In this document: positions 37,893 to 49,130 of the stretch, in pieces
Numbering within the stretch: position 1 is the stretch's first letter
Layout: each line of letters opens with the position of its first letter
From: a bacterium
GTDB taxonomy: Bacteria; Bacillota; Bacilli; Lactobacillales; Streptococcaceae
Assembly (NCBI GenBank): GCA_905221085.1
Contig: CAJNBT010000003.1
Span: 62,001-126,000 of the forward strand
DNA length: 64,000 bases
Direction: 5' to 3'
The notes under the pieces: generated by a model
The model's database searches: none
What the model was told of the DNA's origin: nothing
The model's input: the letters and a program-made list of their open reading frames with translations, nothing else
Translations under genes and position numbers: made by a program

Positions 37893-38006
37893 ATACTCTT
37901 CGAAGGTCTCTTCAAACCACGTCAGCTTTATCTGCAACCTCAAAGCAGTGCTTTGAGCAACCTGCGGCTAGCTTCCTAGTTTGCTTTTTGATTTTCATTG
38001 AGTATT
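37893..38006 (+). repeat. BOX element, short A-C form
   Basis: Begins ATACTCTTCGAAGGTCTC and ends TTTTCATTGAGTATT. It contains the boxA start and complete boxC, but the middle part (boxB region with the CTGACTTCGTCAG stem) is missing. BOX elements are dispersed repeats of S. pneumoniae and close relatives; the two ends are complementary and fold into a long stem. Confidence 0.88.
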
Positions 38007-38015
38007 AAATTGTCC

Positions 38016-38053
38016 AAAAAAGAACTCCTATATCCACAAGTGACATAGGAGTT
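38016..38053 (-). terminator. endA terminator
   Basis: AACTCCTAT/ATAGGAGTT stem followed by six T residues on the minus strand. Confidence 0.85.
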
Positions 38054-38064
38054 TATCTTATCTT

Positions 38065-39108
<1,044 letters not shown>

Positions 39109-39116
<8 letters not shown>

Positions 39117-40392
39117 CTTCATCACTTGCCTCAATCCGCTGAATCTTAGCACCTAGCTGCGTCAACTTCTCATGGAAACGGTAGTAACCTCTATCCAAGT
39201 GAACCAATTTACCAACTACAGTTTCTCCTTGTGCTACCAAACCTGTCAAAATCAAAGCAGCACTGGCACGAAGGTCGGTTGAAAGAACTTCTGCCCCCTG
39301 CAAAGGTTGACCACCAACAATACGAGCTGTATCACGGATAATCTCAGAGTGCAAGCCCATGCGACGCATTTCTTCCAAGTGTTGGAAACGATTTTCGAAA
39401 ACTGTCTCCACCATGCTTGATTCCCCTTTTGCGACGGTCATCAAGGCTGTAAACTGAGCCTGCATATCTGTTGGAAATCCTGGGTGGGGCAGGGTTTTCA
39501 CATGGACAGCTTTTAGATTTTCTAGTTGAGAACGAACACGAATTCCTTCGTCTTCTTCAATTACTTCAACACCCATTTCAAGCAACTTGGCAATCAAGGG
39601 ACGGTTGTGCTCCCAGACAGCGTCTCGAATCAAGACATCACCACCAGTCATGGCAGCAGCTACCATAAAGGTTCCTGCTTCGATACGGTCTTGGACTACA
39701 TTGTGAGTCGTCCCATGAAGTTTCTCAACACCAGTAATGGTAATAGTCTCTGTACCAGCACCCTTAACCTTGGCTCCCATTTCATTAAGGAGAATGGCTA
39801 AGTCAACAATCTCAGGCTCACGCGCAGCATTTTCAATCACTGTCACACCATCAGCCAGAGTCGCTGCCATCATCAAGTTCTGCGTAGCGCCAACACTTGG
39901 GAAGTCCATGTAGATATGAGCCCCATGTAAGCGATCAGCCTTGGCTTCGATATAACCAGCTGTCTGACTAATCTTAGCCCCCATAGCTTCTAGACCTTTC
40001 AAATGAAGATCAATAGGACGGCTACCAATCGTACAACCACCTGGCATGGATACCTTAGCATGACCTACACGGGCAAGAATTGGTCCCAAGACAACGATAG
40101 ATGCACGCATCTTGCTGACATACTTGTAAGGAGCTTCCTCAGTGATATCGCCAGTTGCGTCCACCTCAACAAGATGAGCTTCTTCATTAAAATCCACCTT
40201 AGCATTCAAACCACGAACCACCTGATTCATAGTGAAAACATCTGACAAGATAGGAACATTCTGCAAGACGGTCTTTCCTTCACTTGCTAGAATAGTCGCT
40301 GCCAACAAGGGCAAGACTGCATTCTTTGCTCCTTCGATCGTAACACTTCCTACCAGACGATTATCGCCACCTTGAACCACAATTTTTTCCAT
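39109..40392 (-). CDS. murA: UDP-N-acetylglucosamine 1-carboxyvinyltransferase
   Basis: A 427-residue enzyme for the first committed step of peptidoglycan synthesis, adding enolpyruvate to UDP-GlcNAc. The catalytic Cys is in [15 protein letters not shown], and the conserved [10 protein letters not shown] and [11 protein letters not shown] segments are present. Streptococci carry two murA paralogues; this one is the copy beside endA. Confidence 0.95.
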
Positions 40393-40415
40393 ACTGATTT
40401 CCTTTACATTTGATT

Positions 40416-40646
40416 TTATAATAATCCTCTAAGCACTTCTTGCCACAATTGATACAGGCTGATAAAGAATGAACTCATGATGTAGCCCATTACGATACTG
40501 AAAAGAGCTATCAATAAACGGACTTTTCTTGTGTTCTCAGCTGTCACTTTTAAAACCTTTTCCCATCTAACAAGATCCTTTAAAAGGTAAAAACTCACAT
40601 AAATAAATAGCATGTGACTGCTTAGAGTGAATAATAATTGAACCAT
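40416..40646 (-). CDS. DUF1146 (YwzB-type) membrane protein, apparently leaderless
   Basis: A 76-residue protein with two membrane spans ([22 protein letters not shown] and [21 protein letters not shown]). DUF1146 genes lie before murA in many Firmicutes; function unknown. An 18-codon longer frame starting with TTG exists, but a near-consensus extended -10 (TGGTATAAT, 40653-40658) ends six bases before the ATG at 40646, so the predicted transcript would begin exactly at the ATG with no ribosome site. Confidence 0.8.
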   Translation of the reverse strand: MVQLLFTLSSHMLFIYVSFYLLKDLVRWEKVLKVTAENTRKVRLLIALFSIVMGYIMSSFFISLYQLWQEVLRGLL

Positions 40647-40703
40647 TTGACTATTATACCATCTTCTCTGTTTGTGCGCTAGTTTGGAAACTTCACTCAA
40701 AAA

Positions 40704-41741
40704 CTAGGGATTGTTTTTCAAGTAATCAATTGCATCTTGTAGGGTTTTAACTGGCACTATTTTCATAGCCGTCTTAATTGTCTTGGCTGCTTCCAAAGCT
40801 GTTTGATAGTTATTTTTCGCATCTGGATGCGCTTTTTGTTCTTCTTCGCTAACAGGATTATCAGGTGCAAAGAAAACCGCAGCACCTTCTCTAGCTGAAG
40901 CTACAACTTTTTTATCAATACCTCCAATATCCCCCACATTACCATCACGGTCAATAGTTCCGGTACCGGCAACAATACGGCCATTACGAAGTCCCGGGTC
41001 AGCTATTTGAGTATAGATAGCCAGACTAAACATGAGCCCAGCACTTGGTCCGCCGATACCAGCTGTTGAAAAGCGAATTGGGACATCACTGGTCACTTCC
41101 GTACGGTCAATCAAACCGATTCCAATCCCATTTTTGCCATTTTCCAAGGTGATAATCTTACCTTCTGCGGACTTAGTTTGCCCATCCTCTTCATAGGTAA
41201 CCTTGACGGAGTTCCCTAATTTTTGAGAATTGACATAATCAATCAAGTCTTTAGAACTATCAAAGGTCTGATCATTGACTGCTGTGACCGTATCAGAGAT
41301 GTTGAGAATCCCTTTAAAGGTCGAATTATCTGTCACAGTCAAAACATAAACCCCAAGATATTTTAGTTCGATATCTTTACCAGCTGTTTTTAGCCCTTGA
41401 TATTTGGCCATATTTTGCGATGTCTGCATGTAGAATTGATTAATCCGCATAAATTCAACATCGGAAGAGCCACCTGTAGTCTCTTGGGCACTACGAATAT
41501 CTGTAAAAGGCGTCAACCACGCATAAATCATATGGGCTAAAGTAGCGTGCTGGACACCAACCGTAACGAATTGATAGGCACCAGCTTCCTTATCTTCTGT
41601 GTCATTTACTTTAAGGACTTGGCGAATATCTTCCGAACCACCTGGAACCTCTATATAGTAGGGCAAGGGCACTACAAATGCCAAGAAAGTCACAATTAAG
41701 GCTGCAATGACATATAAGGGCCATCTAATCTTTTTTTTCAT
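40704..41741 (-). CDS. sepM: SepM family pheromone-processing serine protease
   Basis: A 345-residue membrane-anchored protease with one N-terminal span ([23 protein letters not shown]), a PDZ domain (about 120-205, [23 protein letters not shown]) and a Lon-type S16 domain. The Ser-Lys dyad is in [16 protein letters not shown] (Ser) and [14 protein letters not shown] (Lys). In S. mutans this family trims the competence peptide CSP; in pneumococci, the orthologue acts in the envelope. It overlaps coaD by 17 bases. Confidence 0.92.
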   Translation of the reverse strand: MKKKIRWPLYVIAALIVTFLAFVVPLPYYIEVPGGSEDIRQVLKVNDTEDKEAGAYQFVTVGVQHATLAHMIYAWLTPFTDIRSAQETTGGSSDVEFMRINQFYMQTSQNMAKYQGLKTAGKDIELKYLGVYVLTVTDNSTFKGILNISDTVTAVNDQTFDSSKDLIDYVNSQKLGNSVKVTYEEDGQTKSAEGKIITLENGKNGIGIGLIDRTEVTSDVPIRFSTAGIGGPSAGLMFSLAIYTQIADPGLRNGRIVAGTGTIDRDGNVGDIGGIDKKVVASAREGAAVFFAPDNPVSEEEQKAHPDAKNNYQTALEAAKTIKTAMKIVPVKTLQDAIDYLKNNP

Positions 41742-42213
41742 TTCTTATTTCCTCCAAAATACTCTCAGGAACATAGCAGGCAACATCCTGACCAAACTTC
41801 AAAAGCTCTCTAACACCGGATGAACTGAGATAGAGATGTTCAGGTCGACTATGTAAATAAATGGTCTCTATATCAGGAGACAGCTGATGGTTGTAGTAAT
41901 CAAAACTGGCTTCATATTGCAAATCCGCCGCATTTCTCAAGCCTCGCACTAGGCAAGTAGCCCCCAGTCTTTTCGCAACATCAACTACCAATTCATCATG
42001 AGAAGACACGACTTTAACATTTCCCAAATGTTTCACAGCCTTTTCTAACCCCCGTTTACGATTTTCAATAGGAAGAAATCCTTGTTTGTGGGGATTAAAA
42101 AAAATACCGACATAGAGCTTATCAAAGAGTCTGCTCGCCCGTTCAATGATATCCAGATGCCCATTTGTCATCGGATCAAATGAGCCTGTGAATAAGCCAA
42201 TCTTATCTGACAT
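41725..42213 (-). CDS. coaD: Phosphopantetheine adenylyltransferase
   Basis: A 162-residue enzyme for the penultimate step of coenzyme A synthesis. Nucleotidyltransferase motifs are present: [19 protein letters not shown] with the HxGH-like NGHLD, and [14 protein letters not shown]. Start overlaps the rsmD end by 11 bases in the rsmD-coaD-sepM unit. Confidence 0.96.
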   Translation of the reverse strand: MSDKIGLFTGSFDPMTNGHLDIIERASRLFDKLYVGIFFNPHKQGFLPIENRKRGLEKAVKHLGNVKVVSSHDELVVDVAKRLGATCLVRGLRNAADLQYEASFDYYNHQLSPDIETIYLHSRPEHLYLSSSGVRELLKFGQDVACYVPESILEEIRNEKKD

Positions 42214-42742
42214 AGACTGTCACCTTACTAATTCCATAAATCTTTTCCTTCCAGATGCCCAGGCAGGCAATTTCTTCTGGAAGTTCTACCATTTTATCTG
42301 TCTCACAAACCACCATAACATCTTCAGAAAAAAGCTCTCTCTCAGCCATTTTTTCAATATCTGATACGATTTGTTCCTTGGCATAGGGAGGATCTAAGAA
42401 AATGAGGTCAAATTCCCCAGATAGCTGTTCCAAGGCCCTTTCTGCATCCATCTTGAGGAGTTGAAATTTTCCAACTTCCTTGGTCATCTGGATATTTTCA
42501 GCCACGATGGTCTGAGCCTTACGGTCTCGCTCCACCAAAACAGCACTGGACATGCCACGTGAGACTGCCTCGATAGATAAACCACCACTACCTGCATAAA
42601 GGTCCAAGACTCGTCCCCCTTCAAAGTAGGGACCAATCATGTTAAAAATGGCTCCCCTAACCTTATCCGAAGTTGGTCTTGTCGTCTTGCCTTCTAGTGT
42701 CTTGAGGGGACGTCCCCCATAGATTCCTGATACGATTTTCAT
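42203..42742 (-). CDS. rsmD: 16S rRNA (guanine-966-N2) methyltransferase
   Basis: A 179-residue AdoMet enzyme. Motif I is [17 protein letters not shown], the catalytic NPPY-type motif is LDPPY, and the family start [24 protein letters not shown] is typical. It is first in the rsmD-coaD-sepM cluster. Confidence 0.95.
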   Translation of the reverse strand: MKIVSGIYGGRPLKTLEGKTTRPTSDKVRGAIFNMIGPYFEGGRVLDLYAGSGGLSIEAVSRGMSSAVLVERDRKAQTIVAENIQMTKEVGKFQLLKMDAERALEQLSGEFDLIFLDPPYAKEQIVSDIEKMAERELFSEDVMVVCETDKMVELPEEIACLGIWKEKIYGISKVTVYVR

Positions 42743-42777
42743 ACCGTTTATTATACCAAATTATGGGCGAAAAGAGA

Positions 42778-42802
42778 AAGAAAACCGAACCTTGCGGTTC
42801 GA
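42778..42802 (-). terminator. asnA terminator
   Basis: CGAACC, GCAA tetraloop, GGTTCG then TTTTC on the minus strand, right after the asnA stop. Confidence 0.88.
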
Positions 42803-42806
42803 TTCT

Positions 42807-43799
42807 CTACAAAATATTTTCGTAAGTATCGCGGACTTCTTGAGGCCAAACACTTGTTTGCACTTCTCCGATGTGTTTCTTGCGAAGTAGGAACATGGCC
42901 ATACGAGATTGTCCAATTCCTCCACCGATTGTCAATGGGAATAGGCCATTCAACAAAGCCTTGTGCCATTCCAATTCTAAGCGGTCTTCATCACCTGTAA
43001 TAGCAACCTGACGGCGAAGCGTTTCTTCATCTACACGAATCCCCATAGAAGACAACTCAAAGGCTCCACCTAGAGATTCATTCCAGACAAGAATATCACC
43101 ATTTAGACCCTTGTAGCCATTTTCAGACTCACTTGTCCAGTCATCGTAGTCTGGTGCACGTCCATCGTGCGGTTTACCGTCTGACAATTCCCCACCGATA
43201 CCAATCAAGAAGACTGCTCCAAATTCTTTACAGATAGCATTTTCACGTTCTTTCGGTGTCAAGTCTGGGTAGCGTTCTACCAACTCTTCTGTATGGATGA
43301 AAGTGATTTGTTTTGGCAAGATGGACTCGATATCATAGCGGGCTTCAACAGCTAGCTCAGTAAGGCGAATGGCCTTGTAAATCTTCTCAACTGTTTCTTT
43401 TAGGTAAGCGATGTTGCGTTTACCATTTGGAATAACCTTCTCCCAATCCCACTGGTCAACATAAACAGAGTGGGTCGCATCCAACGAGTCTTCGTCTGGA
43501 CGAAGAGCCTTCATGTGGACGAAAAGACCTTCACCTTCACCGAAACCAAAACGAGCCAAGGTATGGCGTTTCCATTTAGCAAGTGAGTGCACCACTTCAT
43601 AAGTAGCATCAGAGATTTGGAGAACCTTGACTGATACCGCATTCTCCACACCTGATAAGTTGTCCTGCATCCCGTCACCGACCCTACTCAAGATAGGACC
43701 TTGAACTTCGACAACTTCTAACTTATCTTTCAAATACTGGGTAAAAGTGTTTTTGACAAAGGAAATCTCTTCTTGTTGATGGATAAAACTTTTCTTCAT
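42807..43799 (-). CDS. asnA: Aspartate-ammonia ligase
   Basis: A 330-residue enzyme related to class II tRNA synthetases that makes asparagine from aspartate, ammonia and ATP. Motifs seen: [45 protein letters not shown] and [17 protein letters not shown] with the motif 3-like Arg. It is a single-gene unit with an extended -10 promoter (TGTATAAT, about 43830). Confidence 0.95.
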   Translation of the reverse strand: MKKSFIHQQEEISFVKNTFTQYLKDKLEVVEVQGPILSRVGDGMQDNLSGVENAVSVKVLQISDATYEVVHSLAKWKRHTLARFGFGEGEGLFVHMKALRPDEDSLDATHSVYVDQWDWEKVIPNGKRNIAYLKETVEKIYKAIRLTELAVEARYDIESILPKQITFIHTEELVERYPDLTPKERENAICKEFGAVFLIGIGGELSDGKPHDGRAPDYDDWTSESENGYKGLNGDILVWNESLGGAFELSSMGIRVDEETLRRQVAITGDEDRLELEWHKALLNGLFPLTIGGGIGQSRMAMFLLRKKHIGEVQTSVWPQEVRDTYENIL

Positions 43800-43869
43800 A
43801 AACTACTCCTCAAAAAATTAATTAAAAGCATTATACACCTATTTTCAAGAAAAGGAAAGAGCAAATACG

Positions 43870-43899
43870 AAAAAAATCAGTGCTCCTTCGAACACTGAT
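43870..43899 (-). terminator. Terminator of the BI-1 family gene
   Basis: ATCAGTG/CACTGAT stem followed by a T7 tract on the minus strand. Confidence 0.86.
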
Positions 43900-43911
43900 G
43901 TCTTGGACCTT

Positions 43912-44595
43912 CTAGTCATTGCGACCGAAGATACGTAGAATACTTAGGAAGAGATTGATAAAATCAAGATAGATACTGAGAGCCATTGACACAACCCAAC
44001 CTGTCGCTACACGACCTTGTGATTGTTCATAGGCACGGCGAATTTTTTGGTTATCTGAAGCAATCAGCCCAGAGAAGACCAAGACCATGGCTACGCTAAT
44101 CATATAATCAAAGAAACCACTAGCCAAGAAAATATTGACTATCATAGCAATAATCAAACCGATGAGGGCTGCCATCATCGCTCGACCAATCCCACTCAAG
44201 TCTTTCTTGGTGAACATACCAACTGCTGCCATGACAAAGAAGAGCAGGGCGCTTGATACAAAGGCAGATAAAACTGTACCTGGAGTATAGAAAGCCACCA
44301 CAAAACTGAGGGTAAAGCCGTTTAATACTGAGTAAAGTAAAAATACTGGAAGAGCCGCTGGGCTATTCTTTGAAGCCATACTACTGGCAACAAAGACTAG
44401 GGCTAGCTCTGCAAAAGTAGCAATGGTCAACCAGAGACGCCCCTGCATCAAAAAGTAAACCAACTGAGACTGAAAGACCGTCAACATAAGGCCTGATACC
44501 AAAGCGGATAGTCCGATTCCCAGACCAACAAAGGCATAAACCTTAGCGTAAAATTGATTGAGACCTGCGCGGTCGTGAATAATAGTGTGATTCAT
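43912..44595 (-). CDS. Bax inhibitor-1/YccA family membrane protein
   Basis: A 227-residue protein with seven membrane spans. It has the BI-1 pattern: an Asn-rich short N-terminus (HTIIHDRAGLNQFYAKVYAFVGLG), then spans to residue 225, ending in YLDFINLFLSILRIFGRND, the conserved C-terminal motif. Bacterial BI-1 proteins are pH-gated calcium leak channels or quality-control partners of FtsH. The cellular role here is unknown. Confidence 0.9.
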   Translation of the reverse strand: MNHTIIHDRAGLNQFYAKVYAFVGLGIGLSALVSGLMLTVFQSQLVYFLMQGRLWLTIATFAELALVFVASSMASKNSPAALPVFLLYSVLNGFTLSFVVAFYTPGTVLSAFVSSALLFFVMAAVGMFTKKDLSGIGRAMMAALIGLIIAMIVNIFLASGFFDYMISVAMVLVFSGLIASDNQKIRRAYEQSQGRVATGWVVSMALSIYLDFINLFLSILRIFGRND

Positions 44596-44649
44596 CTTTT
44601 CTCCTTTTCTATGAATGGCTTTCCTTGATTATAACAAAGAAAGTTAAAA

Positions 44650-45390
44650 TTAGCTTAAATGGAAAATTAAAATACCGGCTGCAACGGCAACATTCAAACT
44701 CTCCGCCTGCCCCTTCATGCTAATATGGACCAATTGATCTGCACTTTCAGCCATGAGGGGACTAATTCCTTGACCCTCATTTCCCATGACTAGTACAAAA
44801 TTTTCTATAGGAGGCAGTTCTCTGTAATCAACAGAATCTTTAGATAGGGTTGTTGCCAGCACTGGGACAGCTGCCTCTTTGGTTTCCTTAAGAAGCGCTT
44901 GGCTCGACATCCGGTAAATAGGCAGATGAAAATGACTGCCTTGCATGGAACGTAGGGTCTTGAGACTGTAGATATCTGCCGATTTATCTGAAACAATTAC
45001 TCCAGTAAAACCTGCTGCATCCGCAGTCCGAATGATGGTTCCCACATTACCAGGATCTTGCACATCTTCCAAAAATAAGAACTTGCCCTGACTAAAGTCA
45101 GCTTGCCCTACTTCTTCTTTTTGAACCACCGCAACAATTCCCTGTGGAGTCTGAGAATCCGCCAAATCTAGCAAAATATCCTCTGAAACCCAGACAGTTT
45201 GCGGAAATAAGGCTAACTGTTCTCGATAATTTTCTAGGGCAAAGATTTTCTCTATCGTTACTCCAGCTTGAACAGCTTCTTCAAACAAGTGCCAGCCTTC
45301 AATCAAATAAGCAGACTTGCGGTATTTTTTTTGGTGTAATTTCTTGGCATTTTTTACCACAGAATTGGCTTTTGAGGTTATAATAGTCAT
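44650..45390 (-). CDS. TrmH-family (SPOUT) RNA 2'-O-methyltransferase
   Basis: A 246-residue protein starting MTIITSKANSVVKNAKKLHQKK; an upstream in-frame Met lacks a ribosome site. The N-terminal L30e-like RNA-binding domain is followed by a SPOUT fold with GNVGTIIRTADAAGF, VMGNEGQGISPLM and SLNVAVAAGILIF. The target is probably a ribosomal RNA; the exact position cannot be told from sequence. It is divergent from acyP with only 33 bases between. Confidence 0.92.
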   Translation of the reverse strand: MTIITSKANSVVKNAKKLHQKKYRKSAYLIEGWHLFEEAVQAGVTIEKIFALENYREQLALFPQTVWVSEDILLDLADSQTPQGIVAVVQKEEVGQADFSQGKFLFLEDVQDPGNVGTIIRTADAAGFTGVIVSDKSADIYSLKTLRSMQGSHFHLPIYRMSSQALLKETKEAAVPVLATTLSKDSVDYRELPPIENFVLVMGNEGQGISPLMAESADQLVHISMKGQAESLNVAVAAGILIFHLS

Positions 45391-45423
45391 AGAAATATTA
45401 TAACACAATCAAAGGGGTTTGGT

Positions 45424-45702
45424 ATGCAAAAGATTAGAATGATTGCCCAAGGTAGGGTGCAGGGAGTCGGCTTTCGTTGGGGTGTTTATAGCCTGGCACT
45501 TGAAATTGGTGGCATCACAGGTCGGGTATGGAATAACGACGATGGCACAGTCGAAATCTTAGCCCAAGCAGACTCATCTGCTATCATGGCAAAATTTATT
45601 CAAGAAATCCGCAAAGGACCCACACCTTTTTCAAAAGTCAGCTACTTAGATGTCAAACTGAGCAACTTTCCTCCCTACCCTGACTTTAAAATCGCAAATT
45701 AG
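45424..45702 (+). CDS. acyP: Acylphosphatase
   Basis: A 92-residue enzyme that hydrolyses acyl phosphates such as 1,3-bisphosphoglycerate. The phosphate-binding loop GRVQGVGFRWGVY with catalytic Arg and the Asn in GRVWNNDDGTVEI are intact. It precedes yidC on the plus strand, an arrangement conserved in streptococci. Confidence 0.95.
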   Translation: MQKIRMIAQGRVQGVGFRWGVYSLALEIGGITGRVWNNDDGTVEILAQADSSAIMAKFIQEIRKGPTPFSKVSYLDVKLSNFPPYPDFKIAN

Positions 45703-45715
45703 GTCTCTAGAACTA

Positions 45716-45744
45716 TTGTATATTTTGTAAAAAAACAGTAGAAT
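45716..45744 (+). promoter_or_regulatory. yidC promoter
   Basis: TTGTAT, 17 bases, TAGAAT, between acyP and yidC; a TATAAT at about 45752 lacks a good -35. Confidence 0.55.
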
Positions 45745-45779
45745 AGAAAGGTATAATTTTTAAAGAAGGAATAAAAACA

Positions 45780-46706
45780 GTGAAATCTATTAAACGTTTT
45801 GCACTCTCAGCTATGGGAGTGGCTATGTTGCTTGTCTTAACTGGCTGTGTCAATGTTGATAAAGCCACAGGCCAGCCAACAGGATTTATTTGGAATACTA
45901 TCGGAGCTCCTATGGCTGAAGCTATCAAGTATTTCGCTACTGATAAAGGTCTAGGCTTCGGTGTCGCTATCATCATCGTAACCATTATCGTTCGCTTGAT
46001 TATCTTGCCACTTGGTATCTACCAATCATGGAAGGCAACGCTTCACTCTGAAAAGATGAACGCTCTCAAGCACGTCCTTGAGCCACATCAAACGCGTCTC
46101 AAAGAAGCAACGACTCAAGAAGAAAAACTCGAAGCTCAACAAGCTCTCTTTGCCGCTCAAAAAGAGCACGGCATCAGCATGTTTGGTGGTGTAGGATGTT
46201 TCCCTATCCTCCTTCAAATGCCATTCTTCTCAGCTATCTACTTTGCCGCCCAACATACTGAAGGGGTTGCTCAAGCAAGCTACCTAGGCATTCCTCTAGG
46301 TTCTCCAAGTATGATTTTGGTTGCCTGCGCTGGTATCCTTTACTATCTTCAATCGCTCCTTTCACTTCATGGAGTAGAAGATGAAATGCAAAGAGAACAA
46401 ATCAAGAAAATGATTTACATGAGCCCACTCATGATCGTCGTCTTCTCCCTCTTCTCACCAGCTAGTGTCACACTTTACTGGGTTGTCGGTGGTTTCATGA
46501 TGATCCTCCAACAGTTTATCGTCAACTATATCGTTCGTCCAAAACTTCGCAAAAAAGTCCGTGAAGAACTAGCCAAGAACCCACCAAAAGCACGTACTTT
46601 CTCTACACCAAGTGGACGAAAAGACGTTACCCCTGAACAACCAACTGCTATCACAAGCAAGAAAAAACACAAAAATCGCAACGCTGGAAAACAACGTTCG
46701 AGATAA
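45780..46706 (+). CDS. yidC: Membrane protein insertase YidC/Oxa1 (lipoprotein form)
   Basis: A 308-residue insertase. It begins with GTG and an AAGGA site, and has a lipoprotein signal with lipobox LVLTGC (Cys23). The 60KD_IMP domain has five spans; the conserved hydrophilic-groove Arg is in TIIVRLIILPLG. The C-terminal tail is strongly basic (SKKKHKNRNAGKQRSR), typical of YidC2 proteins that bind ribosomes. Streptococci have two copies; the basic tail suggests YidC2, but this is not certain. Confidence 0.92.
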   Translation: MKSIKRFALSAMGVAMLLVLTGCVNVDKATGQPTGFIWNTIGAPMAEAIKYFATDKGLGFGVAIIIVTIIVRLIILPLGIYQSWKATLHSEKMNALKHVLEPHQTRLKEATTQEEKLEAQQALFAAQKEHGISMFGGVGCFPILLQMPFFSAIYFAAQHTEGVAQASYLGIPLGSPSMILVACAGILYYLQSLLSLHGVEDEMQREQIKKMIYMSPLMIVVFSLFSPASVTLYWVVGGFMMILQQFIVNYIVRPKLRKKVREELAKNPPKARTFSTPSGRKDVTPEQPTAITSKKKHKNRNAGKQRSR

Positions 46707-46711
46707 GAAGA

Positions 46712-46743
46712 AAAAGGCTTAGCTAGTTTGCTAAGTCTTTTTT
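46712..46743 (+). terminator. yidC terminator
   Basis: GGCTTAGC, six bases, GCTAAGTC, then T6. Confidence 0.88.
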
Positions 46744-46750
46744 GCAAGTC

Positions 46751-46900
46751 ATACTCTTCGAAAATCTCTTCAAACCACGTCAGCTTCGCCTTGCCGTATA
46801 TATGTTACTGACTTCGTCAGTTCTATCCACAACCTCAAAACCATGTTTTGAGCAGCCTGCTGCTAGCTTCCTAGTTTTCTCTTTGATTTTCATTGAGTAT
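46751..46900 (+). repeat. BOX element, full A-B-C form
   Basis: Starts ATACTCTTCGAAAATCTC, includes CACGTCAGCTTCGCCTTGCC (boxA, the target of BOX-PCR primers), the boxB stem CTGACTTCGTCAG, and ends boxC at TTTTCATTGAGTAT. It fills the space between yidC and the convergent pflA terminator. Confidence 0.93.
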
Positions 46901-46901
46901 C

Positions 46902-46934
46902 AAAAGCCCGATGTTTCCATCAGGCTTCTTTTTT
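46902..46934 (-). terminator. pflA terminator
   Basis: AAGCCTGAT, GGAAAC-type loop, ATCGGGCTT then TTTT on the minus strand; overlaps the pflA stop region. Confidence 0.82.
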
Positions 46935-47727
46935 ATCCATGTACACGTTTCATATAATCTTGATAACTTTCGGTATCCATGAGTTTTTTAGCGTTCTTGA
47001 CGCGGTCTGCTGTTGGGGGTTTAACCCCTTCGAGCGAATAAGGGATTCCCAATTCACGCCACTTGAATTCTCCCATGGTGTGATAAGGTAGAATTTCAAA
47101 CTTATCCACATTTTTGAGAGTCTTTACGAACTTACCAAGTTCAATCAGGTCATCGTCTCTATCTGTCAATCCTGGAACTAGCACGTGGCGAATCCAGACA
47201 GGTTTTCCAATATCTGATAGATACTGGGCACAAGCCAAGATATTTTTATTGGTTTGGCTAGTGACAATTTTGTGCTGTTCTTCGTTGATTTCCTTGATAT
47301 CCAAGAGAACCAAGTCAGTGACAGCCATGAGTTTGTCAAACTTTTCAAGGTAACGTGGTTTATTACGGAAAGGAAGGGCACAGGTGTCCAAGGTACAGTG
47401 GATTCCTTGTTCCTTAGCCTTGGTGAAGAGGGCAATCAGGAAATCAATCTGCAAGAGGGCTTCTCCTCCACTGACTGTAATCCCACCCTTATTTCCCCAG
47501 AAACCGCGGTAGCGCAAAGCCTCTGTCAAGACATCATCTACCGTCCGTTCACGTGACTTATTGGACTCCATAGCCCAAGTATCCGGGTTGTGGCAATACT
47601 GGCAACGCATGTGACAGCCCTGCAAAAAGACAATAAAGCGAATACCAGGTCCATCTACCGAACCAAAGCTTTCTGTCGAATGCACCATTCCTGTCACTTG
47701 TCCATAATCAATTGTTTCTTCAGACAT
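46933..47727 (-). CDS. pflA: Pyruvate formate-lyase activating enzyme
   Basis: A 264-residue radical SAM enzyme that installs the glycyl radical on pyruvate formate-lyase for mixed-acid fermentation. The cluster motif is CHMRCQYC (CxxxCxxC), with ESFGSVDGPGIRFIVF before it and the SAM-binding TVSGGEAL. It is a single-gene unit. Confidence 0.96.
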   Translation of the reverse strand: MSEETIDYGQVTGMVHSTESFGSVDGPGIRFIVFLQGCHMRCQYCHNPDTWAMESNKSRERTVDDVLTEALRYRGFWGNKGGITVSGGEALLQIDFLIALFTKAKEQGIHCTLDTCALPFRNKPRYLEKFDKLMAVTDLVLLDIKEINEEQHKIVTSQTNKNILACAQYLSDIGKPVWIRHVLVPGLTDRDDDLIELGKFVKTLKNVDKFEILPYHTMGEFKWRELGIPYSLEGVKPPTADRVKNAKKLMDTESYQDYMKRVHG

Positions 47728-47852
47728 ATCGTTACCTTCCTTGAAAACGTTTTATAGTTTTATTATATCACGACTTGAAGGAAAAACAAGATTTTTGCCT
47801 ATTTTTTAGAAAGCAATCTGTTTTTCAATTTCATTTTCAATTACTTATCATT

Positions 47853-49103
47853 TTATTCTTCAAAATCAAAGCCATACAAGGTTGCAAAGTAGTCCTCAGG
47901 GCGCTCTGCACGGCGGATTTGACGGGCTTTACCTTCTTCGGTATAGAGAATTTCCGCAGAACGAAGTTTGGCATTGTACTGATAGCCCATTGAAAATCCG
48001 TGGGCACCTGTGTCATGAATTACCAGCAAATCACCGATTTCTGTATGAGGAAGTTCGCGATTCACTGCAAATTTATCATTGTTTTCACAGAGTGAACCAA
48101 CCACATCTACCACTTCAGCTGGTCCATCTGGATGGGTCACGTTAGTAATATGGTGGTAAGCTCCGTACATAGCTGGACGCATGAGGTTGACTGCTGATGC
48201 ATCCACACCGAGATAGGTACGGTAAGTTTCCTTCTTATGAGTCACTCTTGTAACCAAAGCACCGTGAGGGGCTAGCATAAAGCGACCCAATTCGGTAAAA
48301 ATCTTGACCTCACCAAGATCTGCTGGCGTAAGGACCTCTTCATACACCTTACGAACTCCCTCACCAATCAAGGCGATATCATTTGGCTCCTGGTCTGGAC
48401 GATAATTGACACCAATGCCGCCAGAAAGATTGATAAAGTCTAGCGAAATACCCAACTTTTCCTTGATTTCAACAGCCAATTCAAAAAGCTGACGAGCCAA
48501 CTCTGGATAATAGAGATGGGTCACGGTATTGGACGCTAGGAAGGAGTGAATCCCAAAAGTCTTAGCTCCTTTTTCCTTCAAGATGGCAAAGGCTTCAAAG
48601 AGCTGGTCCTTGGTCATGCCAAACTTGGCTTCTCCAGGATTGTCCATTATGTCTGTCCCCAGCTCAAAAACGCCTCCAGGATTATAACGACATGAGATGA
48701 TTTCTGGAATACCTGCTGCACGATCTAGATGTTCAATATCTTCAAAGGCATCCAAGTTAATGGTCGCACCCAATTCACATGCATAGGCGTATTCCTTGTC
48801 TGGCGTATTATTAGAAGAGAACATAATCTCAGAACCAGGGAAATCCAGTTTATGGCTCATCAAAAGCTCCACATAACTAGAGCAGTCCACACCGCAACCT
48901 TCCTCTTGGAGAATTTTTAAAATAGCTGGTGTTGGAGTAGCCTTAACTGCAAAATATTCCTTAAAGCCCTTGTTCCACGAAAAGACTTGGTTGACGGCTC
49001 TTGCCTTTTCACGAATTCCCTTCTCATCATACAAGTGAAAGGGAGTAGGGAACTCGGCAACAATCGCTTCTAAGTCTTCTTTATTAATAAATGGTGTTTT
49101 CAT
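47853..49103 (-). CDS. lysA: Diaminopimelate decarboxylase
   Basis: A 416-residue PLP enzyme of fold type III that makes L-lysine for peptidoglycan and protein. The Schiff-base Lys is in EYFAVKATPTP, and ELGRFMLAPHGALV, GVDASAVNLMRPAMYGAYH and SLCENNDKFAVNRELP are family blocks. The usual HIGSQ motif is replaced by HSFLAS, which is seen in a subgroup of streptococcal LysA, so a related decarboxylase activity cannot be excluded. Confidence 0.85.
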   Translation of the reverse strand: MKTPFINKEDLEAIVAEFPTPFHLYDEKGIREKARAVNQVFSWNKGFKEYFAVKATPTPAILKILQEEGCGVDCSSYVELLMSHKLDFPGSEIMFSSNNTPDKEYAYACELGATINLDAFEDIEHLDRAAGIPEIISCRYNPGGVFELGTDIMDNPGEAKFGMTKDQLFEAFAILKEKGAKTFGIHSFLASNTVTHLYYPELARQLFELAVEIKEKLGISLDFINLSGGIGVNYRPDQEPNDIALIGEGVRKVYEEVLTPADLGEVKIFTELGRFMLAPHGALVTRVTHKKETYRTYLGVDASAVNLMRPAMYGAYHHITNVTHPDGPAEVVDVVGSLCENNDKFAVNRELPHTEIGDLLVIHDTGAHGFSMGYQYNAKLRSAEILYTEEGKARQIRRAERPEDYFATLYGFDFEE

Positions 49104-49130
49104 AAGTTTCCTTCTATTCTATTTGCAAAG

